This document shows positions 35,252 to 44,400 of a stretch of 64,000 bases of DNA, piece by piece. Both the position numbers and the translations under genes were made by a program. How positions within the stretch are numbered: position 1 is the first letter of the stretch; every line of letters starts with the position of its first letter. The stretch spans positions 62,001-126,000 of the forward strand of contig NZ_FNHN01000003.1 in the NCBI RefSeq assembly GCF_900103525.1, given 5' to 3'. The notes beneath the pieces are model-generated. The model was not told the origin of the DNA, did not search any database, and worked only from the letters and a program-made list of their open reading frames with translations. Source of the DNA: Bacillus sp. OK048 (lineage in GTDB: Bacteria > Bacillota > Bacilli > Bacillales > Cytobacillaceae).

Positions 35252-36157
35252 TCAATCAATCTCTCTCTTACTATTTTGTATGTTTTCTTGGTTATGCAAA
35301 TCTTGTAAATAATCCCATACAGATTCCCTGATATCTTCCCGGCTTAATGCAAAATCGATTGTCGCCTTAATAAAACCAATTTTATCGCCTACATCATAGC
35401 GGCTGCCTGTAAAGTTATAGGCAAAAACTGCCTGTTGTTTATTCAGCTCATTGATGGCATCTGTCAGCTGTAATTCATCTCCTCGTCCCATTGGAGTCCG
35501 CTCTAGAATTTCAAAAATCTCCGGATTCAATACATAACGTCCCATAATCGCATATCTAGAAGGAGCCTCTTCAACACTAGGCTTTTCTACTAACGAATCA
35601 ATATGGAAAATGTCCGATTCAATCATCGTCCCCTTAGGTTTTATAATTCCATATTTGCTAATATCATGGTCAGCTACCGTTTGAACGGCAACGACTGAAC
35701 TATTATAATATTCGAACACATCAATGATCTGCTTTAAGCACGGGGTTTCCGACATTACGATATCATCACCTAGTAAAACTGCAAATGGTTCATCGCCGAT
35801 AACACTTTTCGCACAAAGAATGGCATGTCCCAGCCCTAACGGTTCTTTTTGGCGGACATAAACAATATTTGCCAAGTTTGATATATTTTGAACTTCTGCT
35901 AAAATTTCAAGTTTGTTTTTTCTAAAAAGAGTATCTTCAAGCTCATACGATTTATCAAAGTGATCCTCAATCGATCTTTTTCCTCTGCCGATAATGATGA
36001 TAATTTCCTCAATTCCAGAAGCGACTGCTTCTTCAACAATATATTGAATGGTTGGTTTATCAACAATCGGCAGCATTTCTTTTGGCTGTGCTTTCGTTGC
36101 TGGCAAAAATCGTGTTCCGAGGCCAGCTGCTGGAATAATGGCCTTTCGGATTTTCAT
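35252..36157 (-). CDS. galU: UTP-glucose-1-phosphate uridylyltransferase
   Basis: Makes UDP-glucose for the next enzyme in the operon. The 301-residue nucleotidyltransferase has AIIPAAGLGTRFLPATKAQPKEMLPI (6-31), 'LLGDDIV' and 'EKPS'. The ATG at 36155-36157 has GGAAGGAGG eight bases upstream, and a longer frame has no such site. Substrate supply for ugd explains the coupled order. Confidence 0.95.
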   Translation of the reverse strand: MKIRKAIIPAAGLGTRFLPATKAQPKEMLPIVDKPTIQYIVEEAVASGIEEIIIIIGRGKRSIEDHFDKSYELEDTLFRKNKLEILAEVQNISNLANIVYVRQKEPLGLGHAILCAKSVIGDEPFAVLLGDDIVMSETPCLKQIIDVFEYYNSSVVAVQTVADHDISKYGIIKPKGTMIESDIFHIDSLVEKPSVEEAPSRYAIMGRYVLNPEIFEILERTPMGRGDELQLTDAINELNKQQAVFAYNFTGSRYDVGDKIGFIKATIDFALSREDIRESVWDYLQDLHNQENIQNSKREID

Positions 36158-36279
36158 ATGCTGCCTCCTTCCCTTATCTCCTTTATCCTTTATATGCGAA
36201 TGGATAGCCACCGGTCACGTTAGTAACCTAGTAATATCACTTATTCCGGAGTTAAGGCGTACATTTTCGAAAAAATAAA

Positions 36280-36309
36280 ACTCCCTCTACAAAAAATAGA
36301 CAAGGGAGT
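36280..36309 (-). terminator. Terminator of the kinase/glycosyltransferase/HipA-like operon
   Basis: ACTCCCT / AGGGAGT with a 16-base loop, followed by TTTTATTTTTT on the minus strand; it touches the stop codon. Confidence 0.7.
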
Positions 36310-37085
36310 CATTCATGTTTTTCATGTATTGGCAGATAAACTCTTTTAATAAATTTCTCCATCAACTTTCTAAGAATTCTTTTACGTCGTGTAACCAGTG
36401 TACTGACAATTGCTTTTCGCTCTTCACTTGTAACCTGCCAATCATCTGGAATGAGTGAGACAATTTCTTCTATTAAATTAATAGGCAGCGTTTGAATAAT
36501 CTCTAATTGATCATGAAAATCCTGTTCATTCTCGATAAAACATGCCATGATTTGGTGTGTCGCACTTTTTAATATCGTGATTGGAAGGTACTCTAAATCC
36601 TTAAATTCCCAATTGTAAGAGGAAAACACCTCTGCATGATCAATGATCCACAAATGGTAGGAATTTGCTCCATCATCACATAAGATGATGTTTTTCCTAG
36701 TTCGATCACGATTACACATCCAGTAATCGAATAAGATAATACCAGCAAGATTCTTCCGGTTAGAAATACTAGGAACAGCTGTCACTTGATGGCCATCGAA
36801 ACAATCGGGTACATAAAGACTAGCAAATTGAGACTTTGTTTGGGTCATTTGTGCAAGTTCAGGAATTGTCGAAGAAAACTCTGGTGGAATTTCTACTAGT
36901 TGTGCAAAGGGGATTGGCAGACCGAGGTAACGTGCTAGGCAATAGGCGACCCACTCATTCGCAAGTGTTTTTTCGAATCCAGTCTGGTAATATTTCACCG
37001 CATAGTCACGGCCATCATTAAATGTAATCAAATGAGCATTCGATTTTCCTGTTAATGTTTTTTTATAGGCAACTGGTTGTATCAA
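36309..37085 (-). CDS. HipA-like protein kinase-fold protein
   Basis: A 258-residue protein with a HipA-type kinase layout: a likely ATP-contact lysine in YAVKYYQ (Lys31), the catalytic-loop-like FDYWMCNRDRTRKNIIL (119-135) and metal-binding IIDHAEVF (147-154). Toxin HipA is larger and is paired with HipB; no HTH partner is present here, so a toxin role is unlikely. The TTG at 37085 overlaps the glycosyltransferase stop codon by four bases, so they are translated together. Spore coat or surface modification is a guess from neighbours. Confidence 0.75.
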   Translation of the reverse strand: MIQPVAYKKTLTGKSNAHLITFNDGRDYAVKYYQTGFEKTLANEWVAYCLARYLGLPIPFAQLVEIPPEFSSTIPELAQMTQTKSQFASLYVPDCFDGHQVTAVPSISNRKNLAGIILFDYWMCNRDRTRKNIILCDDGANSYHLWIIDHAEVFSSYNWEFKDLEYLPITILKSATHQIMACFIENEQDFHDQLEIIQTLPINLIEEIVSLIPDDWQVTSEERKAIVSTLVTRRKRILRKLMEKFIKRVYLPIHEKHE

Positions 37086-38200
37086 CCTTTACTCACCTCA
37101 CTGCTATCAATCGAGTCGATTCCTGCTATTTTCTTCAATAAATGAACATATTGATTTGCGACAATCTCAATAGCAAACTTTTCACGAACCCGGGCAATGG
37201 CAGCCTTTGACAGTTGTTGATGAAGAGCTGGATTATCTACTATACTAGTAATCTGTTTAGCCGCATCCTCAACATTTTGACCTCGAAAGAGTAACCCATG
37301 CTCTTCATGGACAACCAATTCTGTGACAGGCATCATGTTTGAAGCAACCACTGGGACACCACACACCATTGACTCAATAAAGGTATTCCCAAACGATTCT
37401 GTTTTTGTTGTTGCCAGCGTACATCCTCCTGATTGACGAATTTTTGCATACACATGCGGCATTTGATGATAAGGTATGACCGGAAACCATTTAACAATGT
37501 CGGTGAGCTGCTCTTCCTGCCGCTTGGCTACAAACTCATCCCGCTGGACACTTTGAGCCCCGCCAATAACCCAAAATTCTATATCATCCCGCTGACTTTT
37601 GATAAGCTTGGCCACTTCCATGAGCATTTGCCAGTTTTTCCGTTTGTCCAATCTGCCAATCCAGCCGATAATTTTTTTGCCGTTTGGAAGGATCGGTTCA
37701 TGATTAATATGAATTTCTTCAGTGGATAAAGCTCTGTAAAAAGAGGTATCAATCCCATTGTAGATAACTTGAATCGGAATCCCATCTGTTAGAATCGAAA
37801 CTAAACGTTTTTGATAGTGCGAAGGAACAATGATTGTTTCTGGCTTAATTCCTCTAAACGATTTTAGTTGGGGACCTAACTTTATCAGCTCCGGTGTGCG
37901 AGCCTCTACCAAAACTGGACCCTTATATTTTGCTTTTCTAATCCATTTAAAGGCAGCACCAGTGTCAACAACAATAATAGCATCATAGTGATTATCTCGA
38001 ATAATTTTAATAATTTCTTGCTCATCCTTGGTTAAATAAACAGGAGCAACGTCCTCCATTATGTGGAGCCCGCCATGGTCTGTCGTATACAAAAACTCTG
38101 TGTCAATTCCTTGCTTTTTAAAATAAATCGAGCGATTGCGCCAGCCGGCATTCACCCCGCCAACTGTCAGCAGACGCCAGATTACTAAAACTTTCATCAT
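37082..38200 (-). CDS. GT4 family glycosyltransferase
   Basis: A 372-residue retaining glycosyltransferase with the GT-B plan: N-terminal 'VIWRLLTVGGVNAGWRNRSIYF', the hinge 'VIYNGIDTSFY' and the donor-binding segment 'TKTESFGNTFIESMVCGVPVVASNMMPVTELV', with the E-x7-E pair. Start ATG at 38200 with GAGGAG upstream. It is flanked by two kinase-fold proteins in one operon. B. subtilis CotSA is a coat-associated member of this class, so a coat role is possible, not shown. Confidence 0.88.
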   Translation of the reverse strand: MMKVLVIWRLLTVGGVNAGWRNRSIYFKKQGIDTEFLYTTDHGGLHIMEDVAPVYLTKDEQEIIKIIRDNHYDAIIVVDTGAAFKWIRKAKYKGPVLVEARTPELIKLGPQLKSFRGIKPETIIVPSHYQKRLVSILTDGIPIQVIYNGIDTSFYRALSTEEIHINHEPILPNGKKIIGWIGRLDKRKNWQMLMEVAKLIKSQRDDIEFWVIGGAQSVQRDEFVAKRQEEQLTDIVKWFPVIPYHQMPHVYAKIRQSGGCTLATTKTESFGNTFIESMVCGVPVVASNMMPVTELVVHEEHGLLFRGQNVEDAAKQITSIVDNPALHQQLSKAAIARVREKFAIEIVANQYVHLLKKIAGIDSIDSSEVSKG

Positions 38201-38293
38201 CTTTTCTCCTCGTTTTTATTAGGATCCATCCTCAGGTAAATACTGGGTATCTTTACCAACCCTTTTTAGGAGTAAAAATGTTAATTACCGCTG

Positions 38294-39349
38294 TTACCTT
38301 TTCCCCTTGCCTTTATTTTTATGCTTGTCTCGTTTATGATCATGTCGGTCGCGATCATTGTATTTTTCACCAGAGAAGTGTTTTCCGCCTTTTGCACCTT
38401 TGCTGTGACGGCCTCTCTCCCCTTCAAAATGTTTTCCTCTTTGTGGCTCTCCTTTATAGCCACGATCGCCTTTGGAGGTTCTTTCACCCTCTGGGTGCCT
38501 TTCCTCAAACCCCATTTCGAGTTTGTCCCAATGCTCATCAATTTTGGCCATAACAGCTTCAGTGTCAGCACCTCTTGCAAGCATGGTTTTGATCCATTCT
38601 TCTTTGAAAACCTTATGAACGAGGCCTTGCAGCAAGTTTACATAATTTTTCTCATCCTCGGTTGTTAACAGGCTATTACTTAGATTTTTAATAGTCTTTT
38701 TATCCGGTTCCTCCGGAAGAAGTAACGCTGTAATTTGTCGGGAGATTTCCTCCATACGGATATAGTGGAGCCACTCCGAATATAATTCTGGGGCCATTTC
38801 TTGTACATGCGCCATAAAGATTGCTTTATTTTCTTCTCCTAAAGAAGTCAATAATTTTCGTGGATAAGGATAGACTCGATCACGCCAAATCGTTCTCGCT
38901 ACGTCAATTACCTTCAGACTGCCGTCTGGCTGCAAATATATTTGCCGCTTATGATGGTCAATTCGCTCATAGCCAATTTTCTTAAAGGTAACTAACATGA
39001 TAATTAATTTTGCAGAAAGTGCGGTTGTTAATGGCTGGGATTGTAAATACTCGCGTAATTCAACTCCCCTGATGATTTCCATTACAATATATAGCGAACC
39101 TTTTCCGTAGAGCTTTGGCATTAGAGAAGTGTTCTGCCCAAGGGACAGCGCATAATATTCGCGGTCACAATCCTCTGTGTTACCAAACACCTTTACACAG
39201 ATGTCATCAGTTAATTGGAAAACAGCACCTTGGCGCCCTTTTCCCATCATCACTAATGGAGTATTGTTTACCACGTCCACGTCAGCATTCACTAAATTTG
39301 TTACTTTTATTTTTCTCATCCATTGTTCTAAATTCTTTTGATTATACAT
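38294..39349 (-). CDS. Protein kinase-like protein with low-complexity basic tail
   Basis: A 351-residue protein. Residues ~30-160 are a degenerate serine/threonine kinase fold: glycine loop GKGRQGAVFQL (36-46), lysine CVKVF (Lys53), catalytic-loop-like IDHHKRQIYL (130-139) and IDVAR (148-152) where DFG is expected. The last ~65 residues are a G/H/K/R/E tail with repeated 'GKHF.GE' and 'RG.HSKG' units, like basic spore coat proteins. GGAGGG precedes the ATG. First of three genes; the next starts 93 bases later. Confidence 0.75.
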   Translation of the reverse strand: MYNQKNLEQWMRKIKVTNLVNADVDVVNNTPLVMMGKGRQGAVFQLTDDICVKVFGNTEDCDREYYALSLGQNTSLMPKLYGKGSLYIVMEIIRGVELREYLQSQPLTTALSAKLIIMLVTFKKIGYERIDHHKRQIYLQPDGSLKVIDVARTIWRDRVYPYPRKLLTSLGEENKAIFMAHVQEMAPELYSEWLHYIRMEEISRQITALLLPEEPDKKTIKNLSNSLLTTEDEKNYVNLLQGLVHKVFKEEWIKTMLARGADTEAVMAKIDEHWDKLEMGFEERHPEGERTSKGDRGYKGEPQRGKHFEGERGRHSKGAKGGKHFSGEKYNDRDRHDHKRDKHKNKGKGKR

Positions 39350-39555
39350 AAATTCCCTCCTTCCTTTACAAGATGACAGCTAGGTTATTTCATAACTTGG
39401 CAGTAGCTTTTCGAACTTGTTTGTCAACAATAATTATTCATATTTCACTGCCTACTATAGTAAATTCAAAAATTCGAAAAACGTACAGGCTACCGACCAT
39501 AATAAGAAAAATGTATTAAGAAACCAGCCCTCGTGTCCTTACTCTCTATATACGA
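39350..39555. other. Divergent promoter region of the kinase and TorD-like genes
   Basis: AT-rich spacer with no ORF that has a ribosome site and no strong hairpin. A Fur box lies at its right end. Confidence 0.5.
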
Positions 39556-39570
39556 TGATAATGATTATCA
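39556..39570. promoter_or_regulatory. Perfect Fur box
   Basis: TGATAATGATTATCA matches the B. subtilis 7-1-7 Fur consensus (TGATAATNATTATCA) at every position. It lies 115 bases upstream of the TorD-like gene and about 207 bases upstream of the divergent kinase gene. Confidence 0.75.
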
Positions 39571-39685
39571 AAATCCACATATTGTTAAAATAAAAGTGAA
39601 ACTTATTTAACATTTTTAAAATTCCCCTCTTATCACACTATCTTCAGATACTATTAATTTATCTGGTTTTATGAAAGGAGATTAT

Positions 39686-40348
39686 ATGTTTACAAAAGAG
39701 CAAACGAAAATGAATGAATCTCACCTTTTACATAGTAGGTACTATCTTAACCAGTTAATTCGGTTAATTTTTGACATGCCTCTTACTAAAGAAAATTTGG
39801 CGATTTTGAAAGATCCCCAGTTTGTTTCACTTTGTGAAATTAGTGAAGGATGCCGTCTCATTGAAAAAGCAACCCATTCAATTCAGGCAGAGGATAATGA
39901 AACCCTCCAATTATTACAGGAGGAATATAAGCGGCTGTTTGTCGGACCTAATGCGCTGCCAGCTCCTCCTTGGGAATCGGTCTATTTAGGTAAAGAGCAC
40001 TTGCTGTTTGAAGAAGTAACCTTGGAGGTAAGAGAATGTTACCGACAGTACGGTTTATCTTTTATCCGCGAAGGGAACGAGCCTGACGATCACCTTGTTA
40101 TTGAATTAGAGTTTCTTAGCTTTCTTATCCAAAAGACAATCGAAAGTGACGATGTTGAAACAAAGAAAAAGCTGTTAGAAGACCAGCACTCCTTTTTAAC
40201 CAATCATCTTCTTAGATGGTGCTCTGCTTTTTGTGAACTATTGAGCAAATCTACCTCATTTGAATTCTACCAGGGTGCAGCCCTGCTTTTAGATGAGTAC
40301 CTGAATCTAGAAAATGAATTAATCCCTGCGTTGAAGAAGGCTCTTTAA
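39686..40348 (+). CDS. TorD/DmsD family molybdoenzyme chaperone
   Basis: A 220-residue all-helical protein with the TorD-family core: 'LLQEEYKRLFVGPNALPAPPWESVYLGKEHLLFEEVTLEVRECYRQYGL', then 'EPDDHLVIELEFLSFLIQKT'. Such chaperones load molybdopterin enzymes before export. The ATG at 39686 has AAAGGAG six bases upstream; the frame also opens at 39671, inside that site. No molybdoenzyme, cofactor gene or Tat substrate is present in the window, so its client is unknown. Confidence 0.85.
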   Translation: MFTKEQTKMNESHLLHSRYYLNQLIRLIFDMPLTKENLAILKDPQFVSLCEISEGCRLIEKATHSIQAEDNETLQLLQEEYKRLFVGPNALPAPPWESVYLGKEHLLFEEVTLEVRECYRQYGLSFIREGNEPDDHLVIELEFLSFLIQKTIESDDVETKKKLLEDQHSFLTNHLLRWCSAFCELLSKSTSFEFYQGAALLLDEYLNLENELIPALKKAL

Positions 40349-40395
40349 AAATGAGCAAGAAAAACATTTTATCGCAAATAGGCGAGAGTAAATTA

Positions 40396-40428
40396 AAAGC
40401 CGGTTTCTTATGAAACCGGCTTTATTTC
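40396..40428 (+). terminator. Terminator of the TorD-like gene
   Basis: AAAGCCGGTTTC-TTAT-GAAACCGGCTTT, a 12-bp perfect stem followed by ATTTCT. Confidence 0.8.
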
Positions 40429-40434
40429 TGTTCA

Positions 40435-40481
40435 CAGTGTCCACCTGGGGTGGACACTGTCTTTTTGCGGTGCCTGTCACC
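40435..40481 (+). repeat. REP-like two-hairpin element, copy E
   Basis: CAGTGTCCACC-tgg-GGTGGACACTG (40435-40459, perfect 11-bp arms) then GGTGCCTGTCACC (40469-40481). It directly follows the terminator. Confidence 0.85.
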
Positions 40482-40596
40482 GAATTATTTGTACATTATT
40501 TCCCAATAAAGTTAAAATTATTGAAAAATTAACAATTAACCCTGATGGTTTATTGTACAATTGAGATGGTAATTACACTCTTTCAAGGAGGCAATC

Positions 40597-41907
40597 ATGG
40601 CCCGACTTACAAATCATTTAATCGTCATTTCATTTGATTGTCTTTCAGCATTAGATTTTCCGCTTTTGCAAACATTACCACACTTTAGGACAATCATTGA
40701 AAAAGGATCTTATGTTGAGAAGGTAGAAACCATTTATCCATCCGTGACCTACCCTTGTCATACGACCATTGTAACGGGGAATAACCCTAATCGACATGGA
40801 ATCATTAATAACACCCTTCTCCAGCCGGGAAGGAGTTCACCTGACTGGAACTGGTTTAGAAACTTAATTAAAGGGACTACGTTATATGATGAAGCGAAAA
40901 AGGCAAATTTAACGACTGCAGCTTTGCTGTGGCCAGTGACAGGCAGGGCGAATATTGATTACAATTTACCAGAGATTTTTCCAAATCGGCCGTGGCAAAA
41001 TCAAATTATGGTCTCGCTTAGAAGCGGTAGTCCCCGTTTTCAATGGGACCTAAATCAACGCTTTGGTCACCTCCGTAACGGATTAAATCAACCAGAGTTG
41101 GATGACTTTGTCTTAGAATCTACCGTGCATACCATTAAAACCAAAAAGCCCAATTTACTGCTGGTACATTTTACTGACCTGGACACGAAGCGTCATGTCT
41201 TTGGATTTTCAGCTAATGAGGCCATTGCAGCCATTCATCGCCATAATGACCGGTTAGGACGGATTCTTTCTGCATTAAAAGAGAGCGGTATCTATGAAAA
41301 TTCTACGATTGTTGCCTTAGGTGACCATAGTGCCCTAGATGAGAACAAAGCGTTAAGCCTTAATGTGCTTTTTCAAAAAGAAAAGCTAATAACCACCAAT
41401 GCCAAAGGAAAGATAAATAATTGGAAAGCCTACTGTAAAAGTTGTGATGGATCAGCATATATTTATCTAAAAGACAACAATGATTTTGAAACTAGCCTTA
41501 AAGTAAAAATATTATTAGATTCATTGATGGCAGATCCCGAAGCTGGTATTGAAAAAATCCTAACAGCTGAAGAAGCTGCCTTAATGGGGGCAGACGGTTC
41601 CTGTACATTTATGGTAGAAGCAAAGAAAGGGTATTACTTTTTAGAAGATTTTCAGGGGGAGTATGTAAAAAGGATTACCCGTGAAGATGTTCTAGCAGAT
41701 CATAAATACACCCTAGCCTGCCATGGTTATTCTCCTGAAAAATCTGATTATTCCACAATTTTCATGGCGGCGGGTAAAGGGATTCGTCAAAAGACAATCG
41801 TTCCTTTTGCACGTCTTATTGATGAAGGGCCAACATTGGCACGGCTTTTAGGTCTAGATTTAGGAAATACAGATGGAAAAATTATCGAGGAACTTTTAAC
41901 TTTGTAG
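40597..41907 (+). CDS. Alkaline phosphatase family phosphodiesterase/pyrophosphatase
   Basis: A 436-residue ENPP-like enzyme. Metal and nucleophile sites are visible: Asp14 in VISFDCLS, the nucleophile threonine in YPSVTYPCHTTIVTG (Thr51), 'HFTDLDTKRHVFG', 'LGDHS' and 'ACHGYSPE'. No signal peptide, so it is cytoplasmic. The family hydrolyses phosphodiester or pyrophosphate bonds in nucleotides or lipids; the substrate is not evident. AGGAGG precedes the ATG. The UMF1-type transporter gene follows 26 bases later. Confidence 0.88.
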   Translation: MARLTNHLIVISFDCLSALDFPLLQTLPHFRTIIEKGSYVEKVETIYPSVTYPCHTTIVTGNNPNRHGIINNTLLQPGRSSPDWNWFRNLIKGTTLYDEAKKANLTTAALLWPVTGRANIDYNLPEIFPNRPWQNQIMVSLRSGSPRFQWDLNQRFGHLRNGLNQPELDDFVLESTVHTIKTKKPNLLLVHFTDLDTKRHVFGFSANEAIAAIHRHNDRLGRILSALKESGIYENSTIVALGDHSALDENKALSLNVLFQKEKLITTNAKGKINNWKAYCKSCDGSAYIYLKDNNDFETSLKVKILLDSLMADPEAGIEKILTAEEAALMGADGSCTFMVEAKKGYYFLEDFQGEYVKRITREDVLADHKYTLACHGYSPEKSDYSTIFMAAGKGIRQKTIVPFARLIDEGPTLARLLGLDLGNTDGKIIEELLTL

Positions 41908-41933
41908 ATGACACTAAACTGGAGGAAATCGCT

Positions 41934-43199
41934 ATGAGTCGATTGACGAAGCAAGAAAAAAGCTGGGTTTTTTACGATTGGGCAAATTCTGCTTACTCGA
42001 TTTTGATTACAACTGCCATCTTTCCCTTATATTTTAAAGCTGCAGCAAATGGCGCTGGTCTTGCAGGATCTACCTCCACTGCCTATTTGGGGTATGCGAA
42101 TTCCTTTGGAACACTCCTTGTTTCCATTTCTGCACCCATCCTAGGTACTATAGGTGATTTTAGGGGTTTAAAAAAGCGGTTATTTACCTTTTTCGTCATT
42201 CTTGGTATTGCCTTTACCGCACTGCTGGCAGTTGTCCCAAGTAACCAATGGCTTATCCTCTTAATCTGTTATATTGTTACCGTAGTAGGATTTGGGGGAG
42301 CCAATATCTTCTACGATGCTTTTCTAGTTGATGTTACAACGGAAGAGCGAATGAATAAGATATCCTCACGCGGATTTGCGATGGGCTATATCGGAAGTAC
42401 CATCCCTTTCATCATTGGCATTGCTCTTATTCTATTATCTCAACAAGAGATTTTACCCTTGTCTGTTACAGTGGCCACACAAATCGCCTTTGCGATTACA
42501 GCCATTTGGTGGGGAATCTTCACCATACCGATGTTAAAAAATGTAGAACAGGTCTATTCCGTCGATCGAGTTGCAAAACCCATTTCGACTAGCTTTAAAA
42601 AAGTGTTTCAAACCCTTAAACGAATAAAAGCCTATAAACCATTGTTTCTTTTCCTTATTGCCTATTTCTTTTATATTGATGGGGTTCATACGATTATTAC
42701 CATGTCTACTGCCTATGGAACTGACCTTGGAATCTCATCGAACAACCTGTTAATTATTTTATTCGCAACGCAGATAATCGCCGCTCCATTTGCACTTGTA
42801 TATGGTAAACTCGCAGATAAATTTTCAGGAAAAAGAATGTTATTAGTTGGTATTTTTATCTATATTATTATTTGTATCTATGCTTATTTCATGAAAACAA
42901 CCTTGGATTTCTGGATTTTAGCTATGCTTGTAGGTTCCTCTCAAGGTGGAATTCAGGCATTGAGTCGCTCTTACTTTGCGAAACTGGTACCTAAGGAAAA
43001 TGCAAATGAATTCTTTGGATTCTATAATATATTTTATAAATTCGCCTCGATTTTAGGTCCAGCCTTAGTCGGTTTTACGGCACAAATTTCTGGCAATACT
43101 AACGCAGGTGTTTTTAGTTTAGTTATTTTATTTATCATTGGCGGAGCCATTTTACTGCGGGTCCCCGAAACCAATGAAAAAATCCAAATAAACAAGTAA
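41934..43199 (+). CDS. MFS transporter, UMF1/ATG22-like
   Basis: A 421-residue membrane protein with about twelve segments. 'SWVFYDWANSAYSILITTAIFPLYFK' near the N-terminus and 'GSSQGGIQALSRSYFAKLVPKENANEFFGFYNIFYKFASILGPALVGF' are characteristic of the UMF1 branch, related to vacuolar ATG22. GGAGGAAA precedes the ATG. It is probably cotranscribed with the phosphodiesterase gene, perhaps moving its product, but this is not shown. Confidence 0.88.
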   Translation: MSRLTKQEKSWVFYDWANSAYSILITTAIFPLYFKAAANGAGLAGSTSTAYLGYANSFGTLLVSISAPILGTIGDFRGLKKRLFTFFVILGIAFTALLAVVPSNQWLILLICYIVTVVGFGGANIFYDAFLVDVTTEERMNKISSRGFAMGYIGSTIPFIIGIALILLSQQEILPLSVTVATQIAFAITAIWWGIFTIPMLKNVEQVYSVDRVAKPISTSFKKVFQTLKRIKAYKPLFLFLIAYFFYIDGVHTIITMSTAYGTDLGISSNNLLIILFATQIIAAPFALVYGKLADKFSGKRMLLVGIFIYIIICIYAYFMKTTLDFWILAMLVGSSQGGIQALSRSYFAKLVPKENANEFFGFYNIFYKFASILGPALVGFTAQISGNTNAGVFSLVILFIIGGAILLRVPETNEKIQINK

Positions 43200-43214
43200 A
43201 TATCTAAAAAAGGT

Positions 43215-43250
43215 ATGCCTTGGGCTCAGCACCAAAGGCATTTCTTTTTT
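43215..43250 (+). terminator. Terminator of the phosphodiesterase/UMF1 unit
   Basis: ATGCCTT / AAGGCAT with a 13-base loop followed by TTCTTTTTT. Confidence 0.65.
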
Positions 43251-44289
43251 AAGCAAAGTGATCCTTATCAAGTATCATTTCTTTCTCGAGATGACTTGCT
43301 CGAATTCCGAATCTAGGTTTCAACTGGCCGATTTCTTCACCTAATAATACTTTAATTGCCAAGTAAGGAAGGTTAAGACCCGTTAAACAGCTAAAATGCA
43401 TTCCACCGCTCATGCGCGGATTAACTTCAAGCAACTTAGGGACCCCATCATTATATTTAACCTGAATATTAAAGATGTACGGCAGCTGATAATGCTGATG
43501 AAATCGATGGGCAAGTTGAATGAGCTCTTGATGATTGACAATTTCTCTTATTCTTCCTTCCCCTTTCATTCTTGGTATCGCAGCATATAACGTTTGATTA
43601 GATGCAACACAGTCAATGCTATATTCCGGACCCTCTAAATATTCTAAAACCATTAAATCAGGGAATACCTCTTGCTGGCTAAGAATTTCACATGCGTGAT
43701 GGAACGGAAGCCTGCGACTGCTGGCCCTTCTAAACAACTGGTCAATGCTTTCTATCTTATCTTCAATTACCCGAAAACCGGTGGCACCTTCCCCTATTAC
43801 CGGTTTAAAACAAGCCGTATGTCCTTTATCTCGCAACGTTTGGTATGCTAATTTGAAATCATTTATATTATTGACCACGAAGAAATCTGGAATAGGAACC
43901 AGGTCTGCCCCTGCCTCTTCCTTTTGCATAATCGAATGGTAAGCAGCAGCCTTATTATCCAGTGTCTCCATTAAATCAGAATCTGAGCATACCAACACTT
44001 TTACACCAATAGCTTCAAAATCAGCCAGCCTTTTCGAGATTCGCACATTTTCTTTTCTTGGAATGAAAATGTCTATTTTATGCTTCTGACAAAAATCCAG
44101 ACAAAACTCAATATAATCCTCTCCTGAAACGGTGGGTTCCGTAAAAGCATAATCACAATATTGTAAATAGAGAGCATCCTTATTTGAGTGAGTTCCAAAA
44201 ATCTCAAACTGCCGCCCCTCATCATTTGCACGAATCAACTCAATAAAATGCGAAACCGTCGTAAACCACCTATTAAACCAAATCCTCAT
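43249..44289 (-). CDS. ATP-grasp domain protein
   Basis: A 346-residue protein with the carbamoyl-phosphate-synthase-like ATP-grasp plan: pre-ATP domain ~1-110, 'NKAAAYHSIM', ATP-binding 'CFKPVIGEGATGFRVIED', 'EYLEGPEYSIDCVA' and the metal-binding 'PKLLEVNPRMSGGMHF'. The fold ligates a carboxylate to an amine or thiol, but there is no operon partner to reveal the substrate. The ATG at 44287-44289 has AGGAGG six bases upstream; a TTG two codons earlier is less likely. Confidence 0.85.
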   Translation of the reverse strand: MRIWFNRWFTTVSHFIELIRANDEGRQFEIFGTHSNKDALYLQYCDYAFTEPTVSGEDYIEFCLDFCQKHKIDIFIPRKENVRISKRLADFEAIGVKVLVCSDSDLMETLDNKAAAYHSIMQKEEAGADLVPIPDFFVVNNINDFKLAYQTLRDKGHTACFKPVIGEGATGFRVIEDKIESIDQLFRRASSRRLPFHHACEILSQQEVFPDLMVLEYLEGPEYSIDCVASNQTLYAAIPRMKGEGRIREIVNHQELIQLAHRFHQHYQLPYIFNIQVKYNDGVPKLLEVNPRMSGGMHFSCLTGLNLPYLAIKVLLGEEIGQLKPRFGIRASHLEKEMILDKDHFA

Positions 44290-44400
44290 ACGCAACCTCC
44301 TTCTCGCTGAAACACCAAATTCAAAACCTTAAATATTATTCGCCTATAATTTCAGTTTTATACATTTTTCTTTGCATAAATAGTATTAGAATGTATAAAT

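Noticed and set aside
36309..37085. HipA toxin of a toxin-antitoxin pair
   Set aside because: No HipB-like HTH gene precedes it, it is shorter than HipA, and it is translationally coupled to a glycosyltransferase.
38281..38668. Long alternative frames over the 3' end of the kinase gene
   Set aside because: They arise from the low-complexity codon pattern of its basic tail; the kinase frame has the start, ribosome site and domain.
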